64,000 nucleotides of DNA from the NCBI GenBank assembly GCA_016722525.1, contig JADKJB010000034.1:62001-126000 (forward strand). Reading direction: 5' to 3'. Positions within the stretch are counted from its first letter, which is position 1, and each line of letters starts with the position of its first letter. The position numbers and the translations under genes are program-made. The notes below the pieces were generated by a model. The model was not told the origin of the DNA. It saw only the letters and a program-made list of their open reading frames with translations, and searched no databases. Source of the DNA: Bacteroidota bacterium. GTDB lineage: Bacteria; Bacteroidota; Bacteroidia; AKYH767-A; OLB10. This document shows, piece by piece, positions 48,196 through 57,387 of this stretch.

Positions 48196-49962
48196 TTATG
48201 GAGTTTCAAATAGGGCATCAATCACAGCACTGTTTGCTTCAATAATCAATTTGCGTTTCAGACTGAGCTTCGGTGTCATTTCACCCCTTTCTATAGAAAA
48301 TTCTCTGGAAAGCAATTCGATTTTTTTAATAGTCTCATAACTACCCAAACCTTTATTGATTTCTTCCACCTCTTCCATGATTCGATTTTTTACAGCCTGG
48401 TTGGAAGCGATCTCTTCATTTGTTTTGCACGGAATTCCTTTACGATCGGCCCATTCCCTGATGAAAGCAAAGGAAGGAACAATTAATGCCGCTGCAAATT
48501 TCTGATTTTCACCAATAACCATTGCTTGCTCAATGAATCTTGATTCTTTGAGCTTATTTTCAATGTTCTGAGGAGCAATGTATTTTCCTTGTGATGTTTT
48601 AAAATTTCTTTTTTTACGATCGGTTATTTTGAGCTTATTTCCAACCATTTCGCCTATATCACCGGTGTGGTACCAACCATCCTTATCAATAGATTCATCC
48701 GTTAAATCGGGACGTTTATAATAACCAAGCATCACATTGGGTCCTTTGCAAAGAATTTCTCCATCTTGTGCAATTTTAACTTGTACATCTTTAATCACCG
48801 GCCCAACTGTTCCTACACCCATACCGTTAGGCTCAAGAGTGTTAACACAAATAACCGGTGAAGTTTCTATACACCCATAGCCTTCAAGAATAGGTATTTG
48901 AGCCGCCCAAAAAACCCGTGCAAGGCGAGGCTGGAGCGCGGCACCACCAGATACTATTGCTTTTAGATTTCCACCCAAAGCTTCTCTCCATTTTGGAAAA
49001 ATGAGCTTGTTAGCCAGATTCAGTTGCAGATTATAGATCAGACCTCCATCTTTGCCGGGATCAAATTTAAGTCCCAGATCAAGTGCCCAAAAAAACAGGG
49101 CTCTTTTTATACCGGTCAATTCGGTTCCTTTAGCAACAATTCTATCATAAACTTTCTCAATCAGTCTTGGAACAGCAGAAAATGCTGTAGGTTTTACTTC
49201 ACGAATATTATCTCCGATAGTCTCCATGGATTCGGCATAATATATTGAAGTGCACAAATACATGTACAAATAGGTAAGCATTCGTTCATAGATGTGATTA
49301 AGAGGCAAAAAACTCAATATCTTATCGCCTTGCTTAACAGGAGGGAGGTGTTCTACCGCAATAAAATTGCTGACCAGGTTGTGATGGGAGAGCATCACTC
49401 CTTTTGGATTCCCGGTTGTTCCGGAAGTATAAAGTAATGTTGCCAGGTCATTGGCCTGAATGGTCGCTTTGACCGCTTCAAGTTTCTTTTCGTCTTTGTT
49501 TTTTTCTCCTGTTTCAATTAATTCTGACCAATGGGGAGCTCCCTCAACTCGATTATAAGTGTAAATGCCCTGCAAACCTCTGAGCCCGGATGAGAAGGAT
49601 TTGACTTTATTGTAAAGTTCTTCTGTTGAAACAAAAATGAATTTCACCTCGGCATCTTCAAGGATAAACCGCAGATCATGTTCGCTAATAGTTGGATAGA
49701 TTGGCACATCCACAGCTCCGGTTTGTAATATTCCCAGATCAGTGAAATTCCACTCCGGTCTGTTATTGGAAATAATTGCAATTTTATCATCTTTACCAAC
49801 TCCTTTAGCCATCAATCCATAGCTAATCAGATCACTGTATTTTTTGAAATCATGTGAGCTGTAGGTAATCCATTTCCCATTTTCTTTTCCTGCAAACGCA
49901 ATGTTTAAGGGGTGTTTAGAAAGCTGATGAGGGATCAGGTCGAACAATCTTTTTACTTCCAT
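48196..49962 (-). CDS. Long-chain fatty-acid--CoA ligase (FadD-like)
   Basis: AMP-forming acyl-CoA synthetase of 588 residues that activates fatty acids. The AMP-binding signature LLYTSGTTGNPKGVMLSHHN, the ILEGYGCIETSPV motif and GWYHTGDIGEMVGNKLKITDRKKRNFKTSQGKY, cut here as GWYHTGDIGE and TDRKKRNFKTSQGKY, are all present. First gene of the minus-strand beta-oxidation operon; no TetR/MarR-type regulator is attached. Confidence 0.93.
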   Translation of the reverse strand: MEVKRLFDLIPHQLSKHPLNIAFAGKENGKWITYSSHDFKKYSDLISYGLMAKGVGKDDKIAIISNNRPEWNFTDLGILQTGAVDVPIYPTISEHDLRFILEDAEVKFIFVSTEELYNKVKSFSSGLRGLQGIYTYNRVEGAPHWSELIETGEKNKDEKKLEAVKATIQANDLATLLYTSGTTGNPKGVMLSHHNLVSNFIAVEHLPPVKQGDKILSFLPLNHIYERMLTYLYMYLCTSIYYAESMETIGDNIREVKPTAFSAVPRLIEKVYDRIVAKGTELTGIKRALFFWALDLGLKFDPGKDGGLIYNLQLNLANKLIFPKWREALGGNLKAIVSGGAALQPRLARVFWAAQIPILEGYGCIETSPVICVNTLEPNGMGVGTVGPVIKDVQVKIAQDGEILCKGPNVMLGYYKRPDLTDESIDKDGWYHTGDIGEMVGNKLKITDRKKRNFKTSQGKYIAPQNIENKLKESRFIEQAMVIGENQKFAAALIVPSFAFIREWADRKGIPCKTNEEIASNQAVKNRIMEEVEEINKGLGSYETIKKIELLSREFSIERGEMTPKLSLKRKLIIEANSAVIDALFETP

Positions 49963-50046
49963 TTGTTATGAGCGGTTTTCTATTGAAACAAATTAAATCA
50001 ATTTTGTTTAAATATGAACTAATTAAACGATATTTAGGTTTTATTT

Positions 50047-51060
50047 ATGATGAAATTTAACGCACCACTCAATTCCATATTAAATATCAGGCTCCCCATA
50101 ATAATGGCACCTATGTTTCTGGTTTCTAATGAAAAAATGATGAAATCGGCCGTAGAGAGTGGCATCATGGGGGTGTTTCCAACCTTAAATTACCGTGAAA
50201 AAGGGGAGTTGTCTGCAATCATAAATGAACTTCATGCATTTAAAAAGGCCCATCAGCATCAGGGTGATTTTGGAGTCAACTTAATTGTTCAAAAATCCAA
50301 CCCCCTTTATGAAAAACATTTGGAAACATGTGCTTCTCAAAAAGTACCTTTTTATATTACCTCGTTAGGGTCTCCCGCTGAGGTAATCAAAGCAGCCCAT
50401 TCTTATGGAGCCAACGTTTTTTGTGATGTTACAAATATTGAACACGCTGAAAAATGTGCGAGCCTCGGCTGCGATGGATTTATTGCGGTTGGTCAGGGAG
50501 CTGGCGGACATGCGGGCCCAAATCCCTTGACGGTGTTGGTTCCTTCTTTATTTGACCATTTTCCTGAAATTCCCGTTGTTGCTGCAGGTGGCATTGCTAA
50601 CGGAGCCGGTATTATTTCTATGCTTGCCTTGGGTGCAGCCGGAGTTTCTATTGGCACCAGATTTATCGCATCTACCGAAGCAGGTGTTAGTAATGAGTAT
50701 AAAGAAGAAGTTGTGAAATCCGGAATGGGAGATATCGTGTTGACCGAACGTCTTTCTGGTACACCGTGTACCATCATTAATACACCCTACGCCAAAAAGG
50801 TGGGGTATTCGCAAAATTGGTTCGAAAAGCAATTGAGCACTAACTCCACCACTAAAAAATACTTTAAAATGTTGGTGCAGGTTCAGGGGATGAAAAAACT
50901 GGAAGCTGCCATAAAACCGGGCAACTATAACAACTTATGGTGTGCAGGCAAATCTGTTGAGATGATTCATGATATTCTATCTTGTAAACAAATTATAGAA
51001 AGGTTGGAAGCTGAAATGACAACTTCGATTGCTGATTTGAATAAGATGTTTAATTGTTGA
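50047..51060 (+). CDS. Nitronate monooxygenase-like flavoprotein
   Basis: FMN-dependent TIM-barrel protein of 337 residues, of the nitronate monooxygenase / FabK-like family. PIIMAPMFLVSNEKMMKSAVESG at the start (quoted as PIIMAPMFL), FGVNLIV, AVGQGAGGHAGPNPL (with the catalytic His region), PVVAAGGIANGAGIISMLALGA cut as PVVAAGGIANG, and GTRFIAS. True FabK would be next to fatty-acid synthesis genes, which are absent, so nitronate monooxygenase or a relative is preferred. Divergent from fadD-like gene; the next gene follows after 3 bases. Confidence 0.85.
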   Translation: MMKFNAPLNSILNIRLPIIMAPMFLVSNEKMMKSAVESGIMGVFPTLNYREKGELSAIINELHAFKKAHQHQGDFGVNLIVQKSNPLYEKHLETCASQKVPFYITSLGSPAEVIKAAHSYGANVFCDVTNIEHAEKCASLGCDGFIAVGQGAGGHAGPNPLTVLVPSLFDHFPEIPVVAAGGIANGAGIISMLALGAAGVSIGTRFIASTEAGVSNEYKEEVVKSGMGDIVLTERLSGTPCTIINTPYAKKVGYSQNWFEKQLSTNSTTKKYFKMLVQVQGMKKLEAAIKPGNYNNLWCAGKSVEMIHDILSCKQIIERLEAEMTTSIADLNKMFNC

Positions 51061-51063
51061 ACT

Positions 51064-51570
51064 ATGTCGAAGTTGCAACAACTTATCTTAAAATCGGAAA
51101 CTTCTTTCTTCCGCAAATGGCTGTTGAATTTAGCGCTCTCCAGATCGATTCCTTTTAATGCGCCACATCATTTTAAAATAGTAGCTATTAAACCTGGCGA
51201 AGTGCAAATAGCATTGCCTTACAGAAAAAGTAACCTGAATCATGTTAAAGGAATCCATGCTTGTGCACTTGCCACATTGTGTGAATTTACTACCGGACTT
51301 GCAATCATAAGTTTAATTTCGGAAAAAGAATATAGAATAATTTTAAAGAGCCTTCGTGTTGATTATCTTTATCAGGCAAAAATGGATGTAACAGGTTTTT
51401 TTACTATTTCTTCTAATTTTTTGAAAACAGAAATTACGGATCCATTAAGGAACACTGATGCGATTTTTAAAGAATTTGAAATTAAAATTCACGATTCTCA
51501 AAACAATCATATTTGTACAGGTTTTGTGAATTGGCAAATTAAAAAATGGGGTAAAGTGAAGGCTGTTTAA
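51064..51570 (+). CDS. DUF4442 hotdog-fold protein
   Basis: 168 residues with the hotdog pattern: APHHFKIVAIKPGEVQIALPYRKSN (quoted in part), NHVKGIHACALATLCEFTTGLA, which carries the central helix, and LKSLRVDYLYQAKMDVTG. DUF4442 proteins are thioesterase-like; activity unproven. Coupled to the flavoprotein gene (3-base gap). Confidence 0.85.
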   Translation: MSKLQQLILKSETSFFRKWLLNLALSRSIPFNAPHHFKIVAIKPGEVQIALPYRKSNLNHVKGIHACALATLCEFTTGLAIISLISEKEYRIILKSLRVDYLYQAKMDVTGFFTISSNFLKTEITDPLRNTDAIFKEFEIKIHDSQNNHICTGFVNWQIKKWGKVKAV

Positions 51571-51580
51571 CCCTGCAGAG

Positions 51581-51605
51581 AAAAGACGTATAAATTTCGT
51601 CTTTT
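51581..51605. terminator. Weak bidirectional hairpin after the DUF4442 gene
   Basis: Stem AAAAGACG / CGTCTTTT (51581-51588 and 51598-51605) with a 9-base loop. It begins 11 bases after the stop codon; the T-run is only four bases, so termination may be partial. Confidence 0.4.
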
Positions 51606-51648
51606 AAATTCATTTCACAGGGATTCCGCTATCATAGATCATTAACTA

Positions 51649-52122
51649 ATGAAAAATAAAAGTTCTGACCGCATTGCTATTTCATTAATTTGCAAACTAT
51701 TTTTATTAATAACTTTATTTGGTTCATGTAGCACTTTTCAGCCTTTAGTGATAACAGAGGTGAAAAATTTTAAGACAGCAAACTTGCTCACTAATCCTGA
51801 AATTTTATTTGATCTTCAGGTTAAAAATCCCAATAAATTTGGAGTAACGATTAAGCGTATGGGATTAAATGTTTTACTGGCAGAAACTTCAATTGCGACA
51901 GTTGAAATTCCTGGAAAAAGAAAAATTAAAGGTGCAACTGTTGTGAGTTTACCTATTGCCATCAAGCCATCTGCGAGCTCCCTGACAATTATAGCCGTAA
52001 GCGGCTTTATGGATATTTTTTCTGGTAAAGAAGATAAAAAGTTAGATTTAAGCGGAGAAATCCTTATCAGAAAATTTATTTTCGCCAGGAAAATTAAAAT
52101 ACAAGAATCAATAAAATTATAA
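51649..52122 (+). CDS. LEA type 2 family lipoprotein
   Basis: 157 residues. Signal peptide with a lipobox (LFGSCSTF, C27). The rest matches the LEA-14/WHy fold: ILFDLQVKNPNKFGVTIKRMGLNVLL (quoted in part), ATVEIPGKRKIKGATVVSLPI and the C-terminal ILIRKFIFARKI. The family is known from desiccation proteins of plants; in Bacteroidota it is a common outer-membrane lipoprotein of unknown role. Confidence 0.8.
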   Translation: MKNKSSDRIAISLICKLFLLITLFGSCSTFQPLVITEVKNFKTANLLTNPEILFDLQVKNPNKFGVTIKRMGLNVLLAETSIATVEIPGKRKIKGATVVSLPIAIKPSASSLTIIAVSGFMDIFSGKEDKKLDLSGEILIRKFIFARKIKIQESIKL

Positions 52123-52226
52123 AATAGCTATCTTAATCGCTTCTTTGAAGTCAATAAAATTTCAGATCATGCTATATTTTACATTTTAATGCTTATAACT
52201 TTTAGGTCACAAATGGCAAGAAATAA

Positions 52227-54419
52227 TTAATCAATAACAGAAAGCTTAGAAATCCCTATGGAGTTTTTCCCTTCCAGTAATTTTATTGAATACATCCCTG
52301 CAGAAAGTATTTTAGTATCTAGTAAAATTGTGCCATTTGCTTTGATATTCTTTAGTAAAATTTCTCTTCCTAAAACATCGGTTAGTTGAATTTGAAAACT
52401 ACGATCCCCATTCAAATTACCTAAATTAATCGTAACCATGGATCCGGATGGAGCAGGATTTGGAAAAATTTGAATTCCTGTTATTGAATTTTCATCGGAT
52501 GGAAGTGCAGTAAGTGCGCAATTGGTGAGAGTATTAAATGCATCTGCTTTACCGTACCCCCAAATATTATCAGGAAGATTTGTTCCGGTAAATGTATCTT
52601 GGACAGCACAATTAACAATTGCATCTTTTTACTTGCATTGCAGTTGCATTTGGATTTTGTTCTAGAAACAGTGCTGCGATTCCTGCCACAACCGGAGAAG
52701 AAGAACTGGTTCCTCCATCGCGAAAATGAAATCCTCCTTCTGCAATTTTGGAGCATTATTAGGCTGATTTGCCCATACTGCTAAAAGCGATAATTGTCCG
52801 CTTGAAAGCATAATTCCTCCAGGAGCAGCAATATCTGGTTTTATTCTTCCATCCCTGGTAGGGCCCCAACTTGAATTCAATGCAATTTCACCGGGAATGG
52901 TATTTGCATCAGTGTAAGTTGTTCCTGCAAGAGTAACATAAGAGTTCCTGTTGCCATAGTTTCCAACAGTAATTACATTATCCAAACATTGAAAGCCACT
53001 CACAATGGTTGAAAGTGAGTCAGGTAATTTATAATGAATAATTTCGGGTACTATTGTCGAAGTGGGTAGTCCTGAATTAATATAGCCAGGGCCGCCTGCT
53101 AAATCATAAAATTTCCACATATCAAGCCTTCCCGAACCGGTAGTCATAAGTCTCCATTGGTAGTTCGTGGAATCAGGCACAATATTAAATTCCAGTAAAT
53201 AAGCAGGCCCCTGAATACTTCCTAAAGATTGTATAATTGCAAGCCTGTTTCCTGTTGAACTGAACAAGGTATCTTGTTTGAATACTCCAAGGTTGTATGA
53301 TATAGTACGAAATGGTAAATTCCCCCTGAAAGAGGATGAAGTAGTATTTACATCAGCTCCAATTGAAAAGTTGATATTGTCGAAATCTGAAGTATCTCCC
53401 CAAATCTGGAAAAACAATGAAGTGACTGCAGGATTATGCTTGATCCATGTAAATGAAGTGTCTGTTGTAACGTTATAGCCTAAGTGAAAAGGAAGCGTTC
53501 CTGCATTACCTGCAGCAGCAACCATAGCTCTTCCTGTTTGTTGGTTCAATAAAGTACTTATCATCTGTGACTGCAAATCATAACCATCATGGGAACCATA
53601 ATAATCACCTAAACTTGCATTTATTACGCAGGGCTTTCCTAATAATTGTGCTTTACTAAAAATGTAATCTACTGCATCAATATAAGTCGGGTCGGTTATG
53701 TTATTAAAATCAAAAGCAACTTCAATTATATCTGCCGCGGGCGCAACACCTTTGTTTTTTCCATTTGCACTTCCATCGCCTGCTGAAATTCCTGTGACAT
53801 GCGTACCATGACCAAATCCCTGTACATCATTGGATGATACGGCAAGTCCTGCATCAATTTCGGTGCTATTCCATTCCTGGCCATACCCATATGCTGCCGG
53901 AGTATTTGCGGCAACAGGCTTTCGCTGATCCCACAAATTTTTAACTCGGGTGTTTCCGGCGCTATCTAACATATCCGGATGTGTTAAATCAATTCCTGTA
54001 TCAATTATTCCTATTACAACACCATTTCCTGTGTAGGGTTGTGTCAATGGTGCTACTCCAGCATGAACTTTATTAACATTCACGGTGGAGCGCATGGAGT
54101 CATTCATTACTTTATAATTGTTTACCGGACTTTCAATTTGTTTGATTTTATTTGAATTTGAAAAATATTGAATTGCATTTGCCGGAATTCTAACTGTAGC
54201 AATGTCGCCTATGTTATAACGAAATAAACCATTATTTTCCTGTGTGAGCTGTTTTATAGTATTGATATCTCCCTGGACCAAAATATTGATCTGTTTTTGC
54301 TGTAATTCCGGATCGCTCATTAGCTGATACAAATTCATGCTCAATTTTGAATGATTTTGACCAACTGCGAAATGAGATAATAGAAAAAAGAGGGCGCTAA
54401 ATAGAGTGAGATTTTTCAT
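52227..54419 (-). CDS. Secreted S8 subtilisin-like protease with T9SS sorting domain; two frameshifts
   Basis: Serine protease of about 730 residues after repair, exported by Sec and then the T9SS. Signal peptide (NLTLFSALFFLLSHFAVGQ), then a prodomain, then the triad: D140 (GIIDTGIDLTHP), H204 (GFGHGTHVTGISAG) and the serine in GGTSSSSPVVAG. After the catalytic domain comes a T9SS type A sorting domain (IQIFPNPAPSG, FQIQLTDVLGREILL, ISKLSVID). Breaks: T4 at 52746-52749 needs one more base (restores PKIAEGGFHFRDGGTSSSSP), and T5 at 52626-52630 one fewer (restores AMQVKDAIVNCAV). A large insertion between H and S (about 250 residues) resembles the inserted domain of many Bacteroidota subtilases. 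Confidence 0.92.
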
Positions 54420-54600
54420 GATTCAGTTTTCATTTTTTTACGTTTAAATATACCAAATGTTCAGTCATAAGAATTTCTCTTGGCAACAATTCTTTAAACA
54501 ATTAAAAATCAAAATTGTTAACAATGTAAAGTATTGAATTTAAGCAGAATGAATGTTGAGCTTGTTGATAATTTTTTAACCCACTTTTACTCGAAAGCCT

Positions 54601-54608
54601 TATTTTTG
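54601..54608 (+). promoter_or_regulatory. -7 box before the pseudo-hydrolase gene
   Basis: TATTTTTG, exact match to TAnnTTTG, 34 bases before ATG 54643. The nearest TTG elements are 33 bases upstream, too far. Confidence 0.3.
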
Positions 54609-54642
54609 CTTGAATTGATCCTAACCAACCCTAGCAAATAAG

Positions 54643-55464
54643 ATGAAAAAAATAATTCTGAAATCCTTTCTGGTAGCTTTAGCTTTGATGTATACTCTTT
54701 CTTTAAAGGCTCTAAATCCTGCAAAGGAATACAAGGTTACACCTGATAAGTTTGGAATGCAGTATAAGGAAGAAAAGATAAAAACTTCGGATGGCGCATT
54801 GTTGAATGCCTGGTTTTTTGAAAATGCCAGAAAGTCGATTAATTGGGTAGTTATTTCAGGAAGTGGTGATGGGAATATGGCTGATCATCTGGAGATTGTA
54901 AACTCGTTTTTATCGGCAGGTTTTAATGTTGCCACATACGATTATAGAGGATATGGAGCAAGTAGTGATTTTAAAATTGATGCCGATTTATTTATCTATC
55001 CTCAATTCATCACAGATTTGAATGCGGTTTTGGATCACCTTCGTAAATCCAGAGCAATTACTAAATTCGATCTTTATGGTTTGAATATTGGTGCCGGCCT
55101 TTCTATAGGTGTTGGAGCAAATCGCACAGAAACAAAGAAAATTATTGCTGATGGCCCTTGGACCAGTCTTGAAGGAATGAAGTCTAAAATAAAAGACAAA
55201 ACCGGTAAAGAAGTTAATATGCCTTTTGGTTATGATAAAACGTATGAACCCATCTATGCATTTGATAAACCTAAAGGCCCGTTGAAAAGTATGATGATCA
55301 TTGTTTCAGCTCAAGACCCTATTATAGGGCCAGCCGATGTTAAAAGCATAAAAGGTGTTAATGAGGTATATGTTGTTAAAAATAGCCCTACTAACTCTGA
55401 GAATTTTTCAACTGATAAGAATGCTTATTTTGAGAAAATATCAAAATTCATGGCATCTAAATAA
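54643..55464 (+). CDS. Exported alpha/beta-hydrolase fold protein lacking the catalytic Ser and His
   Basis: 273 residues with signal peptide (KKIILKSFLVALALMYTLSLKA). The fold is clear: NAWFFENARKSINWVVISGSGDG, TYDYRGYGASSDF, and the nucleophile elbow position. The usual GxSxG is GLNIG (146-150), so the nucleophile is N148. After the aspartate (VSAQDPIIG) no histidine occurs where it should; the C-terminal region reads VYVVKNSPTNSENFSTDKN. A dead enzyme, or one with another chemistry, is the natural reading. It is alone between convergent genes. Confidence 0.82.
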   Translation: MKKIILKSFLVALALMYTLSLKALNPAKEYKVTPDKFGMQYKEEKIKTSDGALLNAWFFENARKSINWVVISGSGDGNMADHLEIVNSFLSAGFNVATYDYRGYGASSDFKIDADLFIYPQFITDLNAVLDHLRKSRAITKFDLYGLNIGAGLSIGVGANRTETKKIIADGPWTSLEGMKSKIKDKTGKEVNMPFGYDKTYEPIYAFDKPKGPLKSMMIIVSAQDPIIGPADVKSIKGVNEVYVVKNSPTNSENFSTDKNAYFEKISKFMASK

Positions 55465-55511
55465 GGAAAAGACGTACTTTAGAAAAATTGAAGGATTTAT
55501 TTCAGGTACCT

Positions 55512-55766
55512 TTAAATTAGCTGATTAACCGCCTCAACTCCTTTTAATTCGGGAATAGCTTTTAGCAGCGACTGTTCAATACCAGCTTTAAGAGTCATCA
55601 TGCTCATGGAACAGGAACTACAAGCACCCAGCAATTGAAGTTTCACAATCATATCTTCAGTTACTTCAACTAAAGAGACATTTCCACTATCGGCTTCCAG
55701 GTAAGGTCTGAGTGAATCTAAAGTAGTTTCAATTCTTGCAATTAATTTTGGATCGTTATGTGGCAT
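55512..55766 (-). CDS. NifU C-terminal domain (Nfu-type) protein
   Basis: 84 residues, a stand-alone Nfu domain: ARIETTLDSLRPYLEADSGNVSLVEV and GACSSCSMSMMTLKAGIE with the CxxC that carries a 4Fe-4S cluster. It delivers clusters to apoproteins. It follows mrp by 19 bases, fitting a shared iron-sulfur role. Confidence 0.92.
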   Translation of the reverse strand: MPHNDPKLIARIETTLDSLRPYLEADSGNVSLVEVTEDMIVKLQLLGACSSCSMSMMTLKAGIEQSLLKAIPELKGVEAVNQLI

Positions 55767-55785
55767 GGCACAAAATTACATATAA

Positions 55786-56889
55786 TTAGTATCCCATTGT
55801 TTGAACCGGCTGGGTTGGCTGCAATGTTGCATTTCTGATTGCCACTTGCTGAGCAAGATTACCTGCCAAAGACAAGAATGCTATTGAAGCTGGTGAACTT
55901 TCATCAAGCACAATAGGAGCTCCGGTATCGCCTCCTTCGCATATACTTTGAACAAGAGGAATTTGGCCCAGAAAAGGCACTTTTAAATCGTTGGCCAGAT
56001 GCTTGCATCCATCTTTTCCAAAAATGTAATATTTGTTTTCAGGTAATTCAGCTGGGGTAAACCAAGCCATATTTTCAACCAATCCCAAAACAGGTACTTT
56101 GATAGATTCCATTTGAAACATACTGATGCCTTTTCGTGCATCAGCTAATGCTACTTTTTGAGGTGTAGAAACTATCACTGCTCCAGTTACAGGAACTGCC
56201 GAAACCAGTGTAAGGTGTATATCACCGGTACCTGGTGGTAAATCAATAAACAGGTAATCCAGATCGCCCCATTCGGCATCTGAAAAAAGTTGTTTTAGTG
56301 CTTTAGAGGCCATCGGCCCGCGCCAAACAATTGCTTGTGAAGGATCAACCATAAAACCAATTGAAAGCATCTTAACTCCAAATTTTTCGATTGGCACCAT
56401 GTAGGTTTTTCCATCCACTTCATTCACAAATAGGCGTTCATTTTCCACTCCAAACATGATAGGCAGCGAGGGTCCGTAAATATCGGCGTCAATCAATCCC
56501 ACTTTCGCCCCGGTTTGAGCCAAAGCCACAGCAAGATTTACTGCCACAGTTGATTTACCTACACCACCCTTCCCGGAAGCTACTGCAATAATATTTTTCA
56601 CACCGGGTAACAGTGTGTTTTCCATTGTTCTTCTGGATGTAACATCAGCAGTCATGGTAACAGTTACCTCGGCATCGGCATCAACAAAATGTATAATTGC
56701 GTTTATACAAGCTCTTTCAATAAGTGCTTTCAATGGACAAGCAGGGGTTGTGAGAACAACCGTAAACGATACCTTTTTTCCATCCACTTTCACGTCGCGG
56801 ATCATATTAAGGGTGACTAAATCTTTTTTTAAATCAGGTTCTTCAACATTGCTTAATGCATCAAGTACCTGTTGGTTGGTTATGTTCAT
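55786..56889 (-). CDS. Iron-sulfur cluster carrier protein Mrp/ApbC
   Basis: 367-residue ATPase. The N-terminal DUF59/MIP18 domain (residues 1-80, VEEPDLKKDLVTLNMI) precedes a P-loop of the deviant MinD type, GKGGVGKST (106-114); DYLFIDLPPGTGDIHLT is the switch region. Probably delivers Fe-S clusters together with the Nfu protein downstream. TATCTTTG on the minus strand (56945-56952) is an exact -7 box 56 bases before the ATG. Confidence 0.93.
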   Translation of the reverse strand: MNITNQQVLDALSNVEEPDLKKDLVTLNMIRDVKVDGKKVSFTVVLTTPACPLKALIERACINAIIHFVDADAEVTVTMTADVTSRRTMENTLLPGVKNIIAVASGKGGVGKSTVAVNLAVALAQTGAKVGLIDADIYGPSLPIMFGVENERLFVNEVDGKTYMVPIEKFGVKMLSIGFMVDPSQAIVWRGPMASKALKQLFSDAEWGDLDYLFIDLPPGTGDIHLTLVSAVPVTGAVIVSTPQKVALADARKGISMFQMESIKVPVLGLVENMAWFTPAELPENKYYIFGKDGCKHLANDLKVPFLGQIPLVQSICEGGDTGAPIVLDESSPASIAFLSLAGNLAQQVAIRNATLQPTQPVQTMGY

Positions 56890-56958
56890 AATAGGACGAT
56901 TGCTACTTAGATAATGTTTATAAACGTGAATTGTTTACCGATTGCAAAGATACAAACA

Positions 56959-57315
56959 CTACAGCATCAGTTCTTGCGATGGGTCCCAGAATAGTTTTTT
57001 GAACTCAACTACCACATCATTTTCAATTCTTACTCCCTCATTTTCCAATAGTTGTTGCATTAAATTCGGAGTTCCAAAATGATGTTTTCCGGTTAAAAGT
57101 CCATTTCGGTTCACAACTCTTTGTGCTGGAACGCGAGGTTTTTGACTGTGTGCACCATTCATAGCCCAGCCAACCATTCGCGATGAGCCAGTTGTGCCCA
57201 GGTATCGAGCAATGGCTCCATAACTGGTAACACGACCTTTCGGAATGAGACGCGCTACTGAATATACCTGTTCAAAAAAAGAATCGGGATTCTTTGTGTG
57301 TTTTTTTGATTTCAC
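56959..57315 (-). CDS. MGMT-family alkyltransferase-like protein (ATL)
   Basis: 118 residues. The C-terminal MGMT domain is clear (FFEQVYSVARLIPKGRVTSYG, ARYLGTTGSSRMVGWAM), but the active-site PCHRV is PAQRV (63-67), with Ala64 for the alkyl-accepting Cys. ATL proteins bind O6-alkylguanine and recruit nucleotide excision repair without transferring the alkyl group. It sits between mrp and a T9SS cargo gene, separated from the latter by a terminator. Confidence 0.92.
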   Translation of the reverse strand: MKSKKHTKNPDSFFEQVYSVARLIPKGRVTSYGAIARYLGTTGSSRMVGWAMNGAHSQKPRVPAQRVVNRNGLLTGKHHFGTPNLMQQLLENEGVRIENDVVVEFKKLFWDPSQELML

Positions 57316-57342
57316 CGGATGTAAATATAAAAATATTCGAAC

Positions 57343-57371
57343 AAAAAAAAGGGGGCCGAAGCCCCCTTTTT
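57343..57371. terminator. Terminator after the mosaic T9SS protein gene
   Basis: GGGGGC / GCCCCC stem with loop CGAA (57357-57360), flanked by an A-run (57343-57350) and T5. Both directions fit; the gene that needs it is the minus-strand cargo gene ending at 57388. Confidence 0.9.
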
Positions 57372-57387
57372 AATCTAGAAACAAATT

